NCBI GenBank assembly: GCA_014529385.2
Contig: CM043968.1
Location: 2,322,501 to 2,386,500, forward strand
DNA length: 64,000 bases
From: Adiantum capillus-veneris
Taxonomy: Eukaryota > Streptophyta > Polypodiopsida > Polypodiales > Pteridaceae
Direction of reading: 5' to 3'
The notes beneath the pieces are model-generated. The model did no database searches and had not been told where the DNA came from. It saw only the letters and a list, made by a program, of their open reading frames with translations. Every line of letters begins with the position of its first letter. Within the stretch, counting starts at the first letter, position 1. Both the position numbers and the translations under genes were made by a program. Shown in pieces: positions 36,500-47,636 of this stretch.

Positions 36500-36504
36500 G
36501 CGAT
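36500..36504. other. Target-site duplication GCGAT, right copy
   Basis: Pairs with 32263-32267. Confidence 0.88.
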
Positions 36505-36690
36505 CTACGCCTCTGCACATTAGAAAATAGTAGGTCCAACTCTTTCATGTGTTGGTCTCTCTGCGCTTCACGCTGTAACCGTCTTTCATTGTGCTCGCGA
36601 TCCAATTCGGCCTTTCTTTCTTTGTGCTCACGCTCTATGGTTGCCCCACCTCTCGTCGATTGGCCAGCCGCTAAGTGCACGGTCCGCTTT
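36505..36690 (-). pseudogene. Outer element: coiled-coil N-terminal part
   Basis: Minus-strand frame with IEREHKERKAELDREHNERR and QREAQRDQHMKELDLLFSNVQ, the same kind of Glu/Arg coiled coil as in the inner copy (34645-34947). LLFSNVQ corresponds to RLFSQVQ there. The nested insertion interrupts it. Removing the insertion would leave a one-base frame difference to the downstream half, so the gene was already damaged or is slightly misread. Confidence 0.6.
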
Positions 36691-36888
36691 CAACGAGTAA
36701 AAAGAGAAAAAAGGGGAGGCTGGACAAGCCCTTCTTTCTTGGGTTTCTTGTCACTCTTTAAAAACACGATTAGGAATCGACACGCCCAAAGTGTACTCGG
36801 GTTACGTGCGACCGCAACAAGCAAAATAAAAATAAAAATTATGTGGTTCTTGTGGTTCTTTCCTTGAGTGATACAGAACACTGCCAAA

Positions 36889-36900
36889 GCTCTGATACCA
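36889..36900 (-). other. Primer-binding site of the outer element
   Basis: TGGTATCAGAGC (minus) adjacent to LTR-d. Confidence 0.9.
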
Positions 36901-36901
36901 A

Positions 36902-38126
36902 TGTAAGGTGCAGCGGATGTGAATGTTGAACTTTGCTCAAGATGAGTGCTCCAAACTGTGCTCAAGGGTTCCTTTTACTTATGGAAGGGAGAGCCTTCCG
37001 TTCCTTTAGTGAGAGTGTGCAAATGATCACAAACAAAGTGGAAGACACTGTGAATGAAGGTACTGAGACAGAGATAGAGAGAGAAGAGAATACGACACCA
37101 GAATGTTGTCAAACCCTCCTCCCCCACTCTCTATGGCAAGAGCGGTCTACTATTGATTGCACAAATCTCTACAATTCTTTGGACTTGCCGACGATGTCGA
37201 CGACGATAAGGCCGAGGACGAGACGGGTTGAAATCTGAAAACGCTAATGGCTGAAATCTGCAAATCTTTATCTGCTGAATTCTGACTTTATGTCGGTGAC
37301 GACGGCGATGACGATGATGCCACGACGACGCACTGAAAACGTAGATGCTGAAAATTGTGTTTTTCGGGCTGAATCTACAAACTTCGGCGGGTCTGACCGT
37401 TCGGCGAGGATCTGCTCTGCAGGAAGGTGAGGTCTGCGAGGTCTGGGACTTCTACTGCGGTGTCTGATTGCTGCAAACTGAAAACGCTGATGCTTCTTGT
37501 GGTCTTGTTGCGGAGAATCTGCAAAACGCTAGGGGACTGTGTTGGTCCAAAAACGCTAGGGCTGATTTGGGGTACTGTTGCAAAAACGCTAGTGATCTTG
37601 ATCTGTCTGCTGTCGCCAGGCTGCTGCAAATGCAAAACGCTAGGGCTGATCTGCAATGGAAGAAAACACTGGCTGTTCTTGGCTGAAAACGCTAGGTCAT
37701 CCGCTCGGGGGGGGGGGGGGGGGGGGGGGGTCTTGCTGAGAAGGTGCACTTTTGGATGGCAGGTCCTTGCTGCCTCTTCTGCCAGAAAGTACTAGCGCTA
37801 GGGTTTCTTATATACTTGCTTGCTAATTTGCCCTACCCAGTTTCCCAACAAAAGTCACTTAAAAATAATAAGTGAAAATTGGCTAAAATAAGGAAAATAG
37901 GTCTATGCATTGTAAACATGCTCTTGATGGGTTCTGACTCTAATTTGAGGATCATGCTGTGTGCAACCAGAGGATATGCATCTACTCTAAGTGCCTGGAG
38001 TCTGGACATGCACGGTCTGCGAATAGACTCACAAAAGTGCCAGAACACTTTCGAATCTAACTGAACTGAACCCATGTCATGAAGTAGCTTGTTCACGTAC
38101 ACATAGGGTTAGATGTGCACGTGACA
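36902..38126 (-). repeat. LTR-d (5' LTR of the outer element)
   Basis: 1225 bp. Shares with LTR-a the G run (24 G at 37707-37730) and most private variants. Contains an extra AAAACGCTAGTGATC-type insertion relative to LTR-a. Confidence 0.88.
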
Positions 38127-39400
38127 ATATTCTTAGTGTTTCATGGTGGCATGCTCATCTCGCCTATAAAGACTGGTGTGGGCAAAAACTGTCGAAAATA
38201 GCAGCTCACAAGCGTCGTTGCAGAATTGCATGGAAAGTGACCCAAAATTGAATATTGATGAAAAATGATGCATATCTATGCTTTTTATGTTGATGCGAGC
38301 GATCCCACAAATTTAGGGATTTTTGTGACTCCGTTTGGGATTTTTTGCATCAAAAATGGTCTTTTTTGGGCTCAAAAATGAGCTGAAAATGCCTAGAAAT
38401 TGACACTTAAGCTGAAAATTCCTTGGGAAAGAAGGAGAAGGCTGCGTTTTAGTGGAAAAACGTGCAATCTTGCTCTATTGTGCAATAGGTTCCATGGTTG
38501 CCCAATCTATGTGTGCTGCAGTCTCGTCTCTTCACAATCTTGTATCTGAGCCTGTGAGGGAGTGAATTAGGGTTTCCCCTTATCAAAATGGTGTGTGGGC
38601 TTTAATTTAGAAGCTCTTAAACCTCTGCAAAGTCAGAAAATGGTCGTCGTGAAGGTGGAAGCTCGCGTATTCCTCTCAACTGTTTGAAGTTACGGCTATG
38701 TAATGGGGGGCGAGGCTACATGTTTCCATGAAAGAGGTTTGGGTTTTGAATGGAATTTGTGCTTCTATGAGAGTTGAAGTTTCATGGTTGAAAGTTTAGT
38801 GTTTTAAATCATTGTTTTGAAGGAAAATTGGATGTGAATTGGTGATCCTTTCATCACGAACTCGCTTACGAAAACAAGCAATTTCAAACATAGTAGGGGA
38901 GAGGGTTTGTGACTGTTTTGTCAAAAATGCTCTTAGATTTTTAGTCATATTTAGAAAGGGAGTTGGTGATTTTCCATAAACGCTTTTTCCTAAAGTGTTT
39001 GTGACTCTCATCATGAACTCTCACAGCCAGAGGTTTTGCACCTTCCCAGCTAGACCGCACATATTCGGACAATGCTTAGCCTCCCAAGGCTGATCAGTCA
39101 TAGCAAGGAGGTATCCAAGACACACAAGTTGGTATGGCCTCAGGGCCTAGTGGCCAGTCAGCTGATGGTTGGCAGTATGTCCACGGCTTGATAGGGTCGG
39201 ACTCGCCACACTGTCCCTCTTGGTGGCCGCCCTAGTACCTACGCTTTCTAGTAGCAATGGGTTCCTACAGGCATAGTTACATGGAACGGTGGGTCGGATA
39301 CAAAATGAAAAGTACATGCCACAAAAAGGACAAGGATAACAAAAAGTGTAAAGGGCTAGGTAGAGGAGTAGACTCTAGACTCTAGAGTGATCAATGATCA
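38127..39400. other. No gene recognised
   Basis: Mixed sequence with only short frames. The right part may be the 3' flank or terminal sequence of the hAT element that follows. Confidence 0.5.
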
Positions 39401-40782
39401 TCAAACCCCGGAAGTGCCCGCTTGCTGAATTTCCACTTCATCATCATAGTCGAGGTTGTCAGTGACATATGGGGCCTCGCAGTCCTCCTCTAGGTCCTCC
39501 AAAAGTGTCTCGGCCGTAGATGGATTCTCTGTATCATCTCCCACTCAGTGAAGGGATCTACCTTGTATGTGACGCTCTTGGAAAGCATGCGCAAGTTAGC
39601 GCTCACAAACACCAAATCATTGGCCCTCTCGACCCCAAGGCGATTCCCCTTCTTAGAGGCAATGTGGTTGTACACACTCCATAGTTGCTCCAAGCAACTA
39701 GTGGTACATGCTTGGCTAAGGACAAGAATAGCCAAGCGCTGCAAATGTGGGCCATCTCCTCCATAGTCCTCCCATGACAAAACCGAGCCAATCTTGTTGC
39801 AATCAACGTGTGCATCTACACATCCATAGAAGCCCTTCTTTTGCCTGTAGTTGAGTAGCTCATCTCTAATCTTGCGCCTAATGTCGCTGTCAGGCTCAAG
39901 GCGCTCCAATGCAAGCCGCCATCCTTTGCTCACCTCCTTGTCGATCTCTTGATGCCTTCCTTGAAACTCGGGGTCAAGCACATAAGCCGCCGCATGAAGT
40001 GGGAGTAGTATGTATTCCACCTGGCCTTTGTTGCTTGGGCCGCTTGCTGCACGACAAGCTTCTCTTTGTCAAGGAGGGTGGTGCGAAGCCTCTCCGATGA
40101 AGGTGGCACATAAGAGAAGCCATATTCCCCTATTTTCATAACCATGGTTCGAAAGTATGGAGACCTATCAAGACAAAAAAGAGCATGTTGTGTTAGTACG
40201 GAGACCCTAGAATGAAATACAAAATGAGAGATTGCACTGTGCTTAAGTCACAATGTACACTCACTGCGAAGCATGGAAGGCAATGTGGTCATGGAAGAAG
40301 AATCGGGCAACCGACCTATCCACCTCTTTCCTCAATTTAGGATTCCAATTCTCGTTGAGGGTGCTTTGGCGATGTGCAATGGAAGCCCCCCGATGCGGAT
40401 GCATTTGACTTGAACGCTTGAGAGGTGGAGCCAAGGTTGGCTTGCCTTTGCTCTCACGGTTTCACTGTGGCGGAGGGATCAACTGTAACAAAACGGCCTT
40501 TCTTGGCTGCTTCGGCGACCTCATACACTGAGAGATTCTCAAGAAGCTCCAACCTCTTCTCGGGTGTAATGCGTGGGCAAAACTTCACCTCGTGGTCAGG
40601 TTCATGAAGAAGATGGGCTTGTACTTTGTTTGCACCACCCGTAGCTTGCATGTCCATGGTCTTGCATCACCACCTTGACCACGCCCAGTAGAGTCGACTT
40701 CATACCACCATGACCATGTTTACACGGTGGGCCTCCTTCGAGAAGAGCCGGCTTGAGAAGAGGAGTTAGCTTGAGATGACAT
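39401..40782 (-). pseudogene. hAT transposase, two exons, catalytic core deleted
   Basis: Exon 1 (40782-40265, minus) starts MSSQANSSSQAGSSRRRP and ends FHASQ. A 100-bp GT-AG intron (40264-40165) joins it to exon 2, which starts SPYFRTMVMKIGEYG. This join restores the conserved hAT/DUF659 motif (form FxxxxSPYFxxMxxxIxEYG). Soon after LLDKEKLVVQQ the sequence passes to LHAAAYVLDPEFQ, skipping about 250-300 residues that contain most of the RNase H-like catalytic region. The hAT dimerisation domain follows (ILVLSQACTTSCLEQLWSVYNHIASKK and NRLGVERANDLVFV), then an acidic tail. At least five stops in exon 1 and frameshifts near 40020 and 39540 make it dead. Terminal inverted repeats were not located. 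Confidence 0.82.
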
Positions 40783-41349
40783 GATGGTGGAGAGTGTAGG
40801 TGGAGAGAGAGTAGAGGAGAGCTTGAAAGTTGAGAAGGTAGAGGAGGGGGAGTAGGTGGAGAGCCTTGAGGATAGAGGTGATGGTAGAGAGGAGACTCAA
40901 GGATAGAGGTCCGAGGAGAGGGTAGACCGTAGAGGCGACGGTAGAGAGGAGAGGCTAGACCGTAGCGGCGCAGAGCAATTGGCTTGAGAGTTGAGAACTT
41001 GAGGTGGAGAGCTTGAGACATAGTGACCCAAAGGGTGGCTCTTTTAGCCATTGGGTTGCTTCAAAGTTCAAAGTTCCAAAAAATGACTGTTGGAGTCAAA
41101 CTGGTTGTTAAAAGCGGTAAGTTTTTCAAATTTTAAAAAAAATTGACAGTTGACTGCGTCCGTCCTTGGCCATTCCTTGCCGTCCCCGAGACGTTTTGGC
41201 TGCGTTCCCACTTGGCATGTTGTTTTCCGTCCATCCCCACGCGTCCTCGTCTCGGAATCGAGCCTCGCCTGTCTCTAGGCCCCGTCCCGACTGTCCCTTG
41301 TTGCTATTGCTACAGGGAACCGTTTTGGCCCTTTATAACAAGATATCCC

Positions 41350-41580
41350 TGAGGAGCCTCAGTCCACCTCTGCCTCACCGCCGCCTGCCCCTCCACCTTT
41401 GCCCCCTCCCCCCCCTCCGCTTACCGACTCCTCTGTTTCGCCCCCGCCTCCCCCTTCCCATCCTCCTCCCCCATTCCCCCCAATGAGGCCACAACTTCTT
41501 CTCCTGACCCTTCTCGCACCTCCTCTCAGGCTCAGGGGGCTGGACATTCCTCTGCAACTCGACCAGGAGAGACAACTCTA
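41350..41580 (+). other. C-rich, proline-coding tract
   Basis: Runs of CCCCCTCC and similar produce proline-rich frames on one strand and glycine-rich on the other. Similar C-rich leaders occur at 29300-29420 and 44785-44880 next to ORF1-like sequence. No independent gene evidence. Confidence 0.4.
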
Positions 41581-41609
41581 CTGAGGACACTACTGTTAAT
41601 ACAGGTCTC

Positions 41610-41940
41610 TGTCATGAGACTGTGACAACCACTATATATATTTCCCCCTTGATTTTTATTTAATTTTGGGACCCTCTTGTTAAAATTACAAATGCTTGGA
41701 CATTGCATGGCCAATGTGAAATGGCCGTGGCCAAGAGTTTCACCCGCAGGAGTCAAGGTCAGGCAGCCATGAGATGGTTGGGCCGATCGGCATTGGAATC
41801 CGACTAGTAAAGAAGTCGCTAGGCTCAGTTAAAGTTATTTAGGCCCCTCAGCAGGACTCTATAAATTGGTGGGTACTAGGAATTAAACCAAAAGGAGCAA
41901 ACTGAACACATTGCAATAGGAGAGCAACCGCAGGTCAAAA
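41610..41940 (+). repeat. LTR-G, partial copy 3
   Basis: Begins CTGTCATGAGACTGTG. It shares TTTGGGACCCTC, GGACATTGCATGGCCA, GAGTTTCACCCGCAGG, GGTTGGGCCGATCGGCATTG and TTTAGGCCCCTC with the copies at 53777 and 61474, then diverges. It may be the 5' LTR of the gypsy gag remnant at 42790. Confidence 0.75.
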
Positions 41941-42789
41941 CTCTCTGATCGTGATGCTCTTAAGAAATTTCATCGTGATTTTGTAATCTCTTACGTAGAT
42001 AAGTGCTCTAATAGCTTTGTTGTTACGTGCAAAAGTTCTATTTAGAATGCTTGTTAGGTGAAGTAAACTCTCAGACTTATAATGGTTGTGATCTTTCAAT
42101 GCAAGAGTTGGACGACCAACTCAAATAATCTTGACTAATGAAGAGTTGGATGACCAACTCAAATAATCTTTAATTGAGGCTCCACAGCTTGTAGACTTCC
42201 GGCGAAAACTAGAAGCCAACACTAGTTCAAAGCCCCTTACGAAGAAGTATTCTAAGGAACTAAATATGCAAATTTTTTTAAGGAACAACCGATCCCATAA
42301 TTTTACTAGAGGTGATAGAAGGTCACCAATCAAGTTGTCAACGAAAGGAAAGCAAAGCTGAAATCTGCTAAGCCTCCCTATTGACATCAGAGGAAATTGA
42401 TCAATCCATGGAGTGGAAGATCAACGAAATCTTCCAATACAGGAAACACTCTTGCAAAGGATGGAAGTCCGAGTCTTCCCCCGGTTATCTTGGCCAGCAG
42501 TCAACTGGTGAGGATTTGGCGAAGAAAGGGTCCAAAAAAAAACACCAATGTTGTGCTCAGTTTGAGCCTTCTTCTTCTTCTACTTCTAGTGAGGAAGAAA
42601 GAGGATAGTCGAAGAAACGAAAGTACTAGAAAAGCAGATCAAGAAAGAGCTACAAGAGATCACGTCATATAGACACAAAAAACTACTCATCCTGACAACT
42701 TTGATGATGACTCTAACTACTCATCCTGACTACTTGAAGCAGAGAAAGGGCAAGAAATAATTTAAGGAAAGCATCTTTTTTGGGGCCAC

Positions 42790-43140
42790 AAGGATACCAC
42801 TTTGACCTTGCTTTATGTGGTAGCAACTTTTAGAATCCTTCAAAGTTTGAAAGGTGGCATCCCATGTCAAGGGAATGCACAAACATGGTGGTCTACGCTT
42901 TTACTGCACGGGAAAGTGCCTAGGAACTGGGCTAAGTTCAAAAGGTTGTTTTATCTATTTGGTTTATTCCCCAATTTGAAGCCGATGTTTTGACGGCATG
43001 GAACCACTTGAGGATGAAAGACGAAGATACCCTTTCTGTCAAGACTCAAAATAGGGAGCGGAAGATGCAATGAATACATGAACTAGCCTTCGATCCAGTG
43101 GACACCTCGACTTTAATTTGGCTCGACTTCGATAAGATCC
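42790..43140 (+). pseudogene. Ty3/gypsy Gag remnant
   Basis: A broken plus-strand frame reads GNAQTWWSTLLLHGKVPRNW then AKFKRLFY, with VLTAWNHLRMKDEDT in a neighbouring frame. This is the retrotransposon Gag core (family form ...AxxWW...L...P.tWxxFkxxF...). Stops and a frameshift after NLKPMF break it. It sits about 1 kb after the partial LTR-G, consistent with one old element cut off at 43377 by the next LTR. No pol follows. Confidence 0.65.
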
Positions 43141-43376
43141 TCTGACACTAGGGAGCACCTGCAGTGCCACATACATATACGAGGCAATCGTGGAGGAGAG
43201 AGATCACTAAGCTAGAAAGAGAGACGGCATCTGAGAGAGAGAGCGTGCTGGGAAAGGCTTTCCATGCTGATAACAAACTGCTTATACAAGTGACAAGGGC
43301 GGTCCGGCGTAGAACCGACATGACTCAATGAATAGACTCTAGGTACACATAGCTGCTACTGGTACTAGTATCTGCT

Positions 43377-44670
43377 TGTCAGATTGAATATGCATGTGGA
43401 CAAGCTAAGTCCTACTTGTAGGGTTTAGGACAACCTAGGAAGTGTTCTAGCACCCTTGTGAGCCTGTACGCACATTGACCCTATATGCATGTGGACAAGC
43501 TAACTCGTACTTCTAGGGTATAGGACAGCCTAGGAAGTTTTCTAGCACCCTTGTTAGCTTGTATGCAGGACGTGCATGTCTAGGCACTTTAGCATAGTTG
43601 CATACCCTTTGATTGCACATGAGCACAACCAGTGTCTGCTAGCTGTAGGCAGTATGGAGTGTTCCCATAGTCTAGTATTAGTACCGGTGTAGGTAGTTAT
43701 GTGCATACAAAACACTTCTTATAAGTGAGTTGAAAACTTATTGATAAGTGAGCATGAGTTAGAGTAGTGAGGTTTTAATTGGGCCTTGCCTGACTCAGCC
43801 TTGCATTATCTATTGGACATCAGTTAGTACCCTCATGGGCATACGGCACTTAGAGAGCAGGGCAACTTTGGCATTTCTCCATCAGCACCCACCCTCGGCG
43901 TTTTTGGATCAAGTATTCAGCCACCCTCATCGCCATCTTCAATAGCACCATGACCTAGCGTTTTCGGCATGCAGTAGCAGATCCCGCAATACCAAATCAG
44001 CCCTAGCATTAGTAAAATCAGCCCCAGACCCATAGTGTTTTACATCAGACCATCAGTACCCATCAAGGGCAGACAACTAGAAGCATTACGTCTCCAATTG
44101 CAGGACCATTGGCGTTTTCCCATCAGATTCAGCCCATCGCCATCATCAACAGCAGATTCAGCCCAGTGTTTTCACCATCACCATCGTCAGCATCTGTTGC
44201 ACTTGCAGATCCCTAACGTTTGCATCAGCCAGCAAATCTCAGCCCTAGCATTTCACCACAGCAGATCAGCCCTTCAGTTTTCAGCATGTAACTTTGTCAT
44301 GTTTGCAGATCCAAGCTCTCATCATTAGCGTTTTCAACTTTCAGCCCTTAGCCTCGCAGATGCGAGCATCTATATCAAGATCCCATCAACATCTTAGCAT
44401 CTAGACCTTGGATCCATTGTATCAACATTTGTGCAATCTAAAGCAAATACCTCTCTAGCGATCGAGAGGGGGGCCCCTTGGAGGGGGTTTTGGGATCCCA
44501 TTTGGTGTTAGTCTTCCTTCTCTCTCTTTCACCCACAAAACCTTCACTCAGTATCTCACTTCTTTCTCTAGTCTATTGTTCATCTCTCTCATGAACTAAA
44601 AGGAATCTTGAGTACACATTGAGCACGCATTCCGAGTTATCACCATAAATCACTTCCGTTGCACATTACA
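43377..44670 (+). repeat. LTR of the non-autonomous family, plus strand, divergent
   Basis: TGTCAG...CACATTACA. It aligns with the reverse complement of LTR-a/d: GTGGACAAGCTA, AGGAAGTGTT, a segment like GGCACTTTAGCATAG, and many CAGCCCTAGC-GTTTT phrases in the U3/R part. An internal ~105-bp duplication lies at 43389-43580. It is followed by a PBS. Confidence 0.75.
43389..43580. repeat. ~105-bp tandem duplication inside the LTR
   Basis: TATGCATGTGGACAAGCTAA and TTCTAGCACCCTTGT occur twice, 105 bp apart. LTR-a to LTR-d have only one such unit. Confidence 0.88.
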
Positions 44671-44671
44671 T

Positions 44672-44685
44672 TGGTACCAAAGCTC
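44672..44685 (+). other. Primer-binding site, slightly mutated
   Basis: TGGTACCAAAGCTC directly after the LTR corresponds to TGGTATCAGAGCTT in the minus-strand elements. The following leader (GAAAGTGTTCGGCATC...CACTCAAG) is also shared. Confidence 0.8.
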
Positions 44686-44908
44686 TTTGAAAGTGTTCGG
44701 CATCATCACTCAAGAAAAAAACCTCTTAGGACAAGTCTGCGTATGGAGGGTTATGAATGTTTGAAAGAACGTTTGCTGCTTGCTGACCCCCCCTCCCCTC
44801 CCATCCGTGCACGTTTTCCCCCTCTCACTACCCCCCACTCCCTTCTGTCCTTGTGTGTCCTTTGCCCCCCCCCCGGGCGCACTTCGCCCTCTTCAGCAGC
44901 AGACAAAG

Positions 44909-45788
44909 ATGGAAGACTTTGTTGTGCCCCAGAGGGACTCGACTGAAGCCCCCTTGCCCAAGGGTAGAACCTGCCAGCCAACTTGCTTTTTCGCTGACAG
45001 AGCAAGCGAGCTTAGAAGCAGAGGTGGATCGCCTTCAAGCCACCTCTGTTATCTGCAAGATAATCGGCACACGACCTAGTAATTGAGAGGTGCGCGACCT
45101 CCTCCATGCTCGCCTTCTGTCGGAGGTGGGAAAGATCATTGACGTTCAGCTCCTCGGGCGTGGCTTCTACTAGATCGAGTTTGAGTCTTCCGAGATGGCG
45201 TCTAAGGTCATTGCCATGAGTCTCACCTTCGACAGTGGCGCCATGGTTTGATCTCGGCTACCGATGTTCTTGTCGAGGAAGCAGACCTGCCCATTTTGGT
45301 ATGCTTCCCCGGCTTGAGGAGAGAGTACCTCTTGCTACTTTCCAGGATATGATCCGAGATTGGGACCGTTTTGGAGACGCCACGTACGACAGCTTCAGTT
45401 GTTGCTAGGACAACAGACATATCTTCGGTACGTATTCTGATTCGTGACACTCACACCCTCTCGAAGGTAGTTCTACTACCTTGGGTGAGTGGTGGATGGC
45501 TTCGCCATAGTATGGAGTATTTGGGCTCTTGAATCAGTGTTTTATTTGTAGATAGATGGGCCATCTCGCGAACGCCTGTTCACGTAGGAGGACCCGATCC
45601 TCGACACAGACCCAGCCTACTGAGGCTAGCCAGGCTCAATAGGTAGAGACGTAGGGTGCACATGCGTGTACCTCTCTTGAGACAGGTGCCTAGGTAGATG
45701 AGGGCTGGCAGCAAGTTGGTGGCCGTAGTTGTCAGGGACAGGTGCGCCACTTTGGCGTCCCTGATGGTCGGCTTACAGCAGGCTAGCA
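44909..45788 (+). pseudogene. ORF1-like protein (DUF4283 and zinc knuckle) behind an LTR and PBS
   Basis: Fragmented frames give MEDFVVPQRDSTEAPL, then ATSVICKIIGTRPSN, EVRDLLHARLL and KIIDVQLLGRGFY, then SSEMASKVIAMS. This matches the pattern of the DUF4283 RNA-binding region of plant LINE ORF1. A CX2CX4HX4C zinc knuckle (CFICR-stop-MGHLANAC) follows at about 45543-45590, its stop best explained by CAG to TAG. The reading frame begins about 240 bp after the LTR and PBS, so it occupies the Gag position of an LTR element rather than clearly belonging to a LINE. It ends abruptly at 45788, where gypsy pol begins. Confidence 0.55.
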
Positions 45789-46053
45789 ACCTCCTCTAGT
45801 GGCGCCCGTACAAGAAGATTCTCCAGAAGTCGAAGAGACTGAGGAAATCCTTCAACCTGAACAGATAATACACCACTCGGAGAGACAACTCAAGTCGGGG
45901 AGTCTACATCGAAAGTATTTAGTCAAGTTCAAAAATTACACTCCTTTAGATGCAAAGTGGATGACTGAGTCCGATCTTAAGGACTACCCTGACATCTTGC
46001 ACAGTTATGTTGACGCTCTACAGTTGAGGTCAACTGTTTAGAACCAAGAGGGA
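45789..46053 (+). pseudogene. Pol C-terminus of a second gypsy copy (copy A)
   Basis: About 98 % identical to 51997-52261 (six differences by eye). It encodes the chromodomain-like end of pol (YLVKFKNYTPLDAKWM) with normal stop and polypurine tract. It begins abruptly at CCTCCTC(T/C)AGTGGCG and runs into the LTR at 46054, so copy A lost everything upstream. Confidence 0.9.
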
Positions 46054-47570
46054 TGTAACTAAGTCAGACTTTGTAAATAATTAATTTATTTACGAGAAAA
46101 GAATTATCTAATTAGTTGTGTGCACACCAGAATAGACCTAGCAGTTCTAAGGCCTCAGGTGAGCCTAAATGCGGGCTAGAACACCTTTGAGGGACCTTAG
46201 CAGAAATTACCCTGAAGCCCTAGTGATTGGGAAATCGGGTCTTCAGAAAGGGGTAAGCAGTAGCCTCAGATTTTAGGCTCAGAAAAATACGCGCGTAATT
46301 ACAAGCACATGAATGAGATGGGGTCCTTAGAACAGTGACCCTAAGGCTAATAAAGCTAATAAAGCCTTAGGGTAAGTTCCGTTAAATTAAATTTAACGGT
46401 CCGTGCCCGAGCAGGCGGTCGGACAAGTGTGAACAGGTAAAGGCGGTGCAGTGCCAGTGCGGCATTGCGCCGGCAGACCTTTGGTGTTCTCATAAAAGAA
46501 TCATTGGTAGCAGTTGTTAGTTAGTTGCACATTTTTTTTTAATTAATGAGCTAGAAGTTTTTAAAGTCAAAAGTTGAATGGTTTTTAAGTTTTTAAAGTA
46601 AGTGTGCCAAGTGGCACACTTACCAATGCAAACTAACTCTCTCTCACTCTCACTCTCACCCTCTCTCTCTTCCTAGCGCCCCCTCTCCCTGATGGCTATT
46701 TAGGAGCCCCCCCTCCCCCATTTTCAGGGCTGGCAGTGCACCTACCCTCCCTAATGTGAGCGTGCTCTACGCGGTGGAGCCCTCCTTTGAAGTTTGAGAG
46801 CAGCCCCTTGCGACATATGTGGTAGCCTTGTGCTCCCATTGTCAAGAACAAGGGATCTCACAGTCATAGACACCTCTTGGTGAAGTTTCATCGCGAGAAG
46901 CTGTCGTAGACGCTCTCTTAGCAGAGTGCGGCTGTTGTAATTCTCTGTTTTCAGCCCCTAATCACCTAGATTAGGGCTGTTTTCAGCAGATCAGCCATAG
47001 AAATTCTCTTCTCTCTCCTTATCCTAAGTCTACATCAAGTTTGGCGCGATTCCATCGCGAAGAAGACCTCTGTTTCGGCGTAGGGGTGTGCACAGGTAAG
47101 AATTTCAGGTTATGTGCAGAAAATTACAGCAAGCATGTGTGTGTGCATTTTGCTTGTTTCTCTTTTGTGTTCGATGCATGAATGAATGAGCATGAAGGCA
47201 ACACATAACGGAAGATGGACTCTCCTCTGTGAGAGCTTCCGATGAGCTGTTTCGGAAGATAGACTCTCTTTTCGAGAGCTTCCAACCAGTCTCGCAGAAG
47301 AGGGGAAATCCCCTAAGCAGTAAGAAAGTGGAAACACTTTCTCAGTCAGTAGTCAGAACAGAACAGAAGAAAGAATAGAGGACGGGCGTATGCCCCGTTC
47401 CTGTGCTTGTAAAGATTCTTCCTTAGTAATAAAGATATTCTCTTTATGGGGGGGGGACCAGCCCATCTTCTGGTCCCCAATGAAGTGTCAAGTTTTCTCG
47501 CTCCCTCTAATTCTCTTGAGTATTTGAAGTGCAATTAAACGTCAGTTTACGCTTCCGTATTTTTGTGACA
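46054..47570 (+). repeat. Gypsy 5' LTR, shared with copy A
   Basis: TGTAACTAAGTC...TTTTTGTGACA. Contains the palindromic GTTAAATTAAATTTAAC and a C-rich U3/R stretch. It acts as 3' LTR of copy A and 5' LTR of copy B. Confidence 0.95.
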
Positions 47571-47571
47571 G

Positions 47572-47583
47572 TGGTATCAGAGC
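47572..47583 (+). other. Gypsy primer-binding site
   Basis: TGGTATCAGAGC one base after the 5' LTR: initiator tRNA-Met. Confidence 0.95.
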
Positions 47584-47636
47584 AAGGTCCTCTCTCTCTT
47601 CCTGAAGGGATTGACGACTCTTGGCAGACTGCAGAA

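Larger units (their letters stand above)
29998..38126 (-). mobile_element. Outer non-autonomous LTR retrotransposon, interrupted by a nested copy
   Basis: On the minus strand: 5' LTR-d (38126-36902), iMet PBS (36900-36889), a short leader and coiled-coil coding start (about 36890-36505), the inserted inner element (36504-32268), the rest of the coding region (32267-31210), a polypurine tract and 3' LTR-a (31197-29998). Without the insertion it is about 3.9 kb. No protease, reverse transcriptase or integrase is present, so it must have depended on another element. The nearest described classes are TR-GAG or LARD elements. Confidence 0.8.

Noticed and set aside
40602-41051. 149-codon minus-strand frame (Pro/Ser/Leu-rich)
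   Set aside because: Overlaps hAT exon 1 in a different frame and consists of degenerate TCTCCACCTAC-type repeats upstream of the transposase start.
41359-41590. Gly-rich and Pro-rich frames on opposite strands
   Set aside because: Compositional consequence of a C-rich tract; no start context or homology seen.
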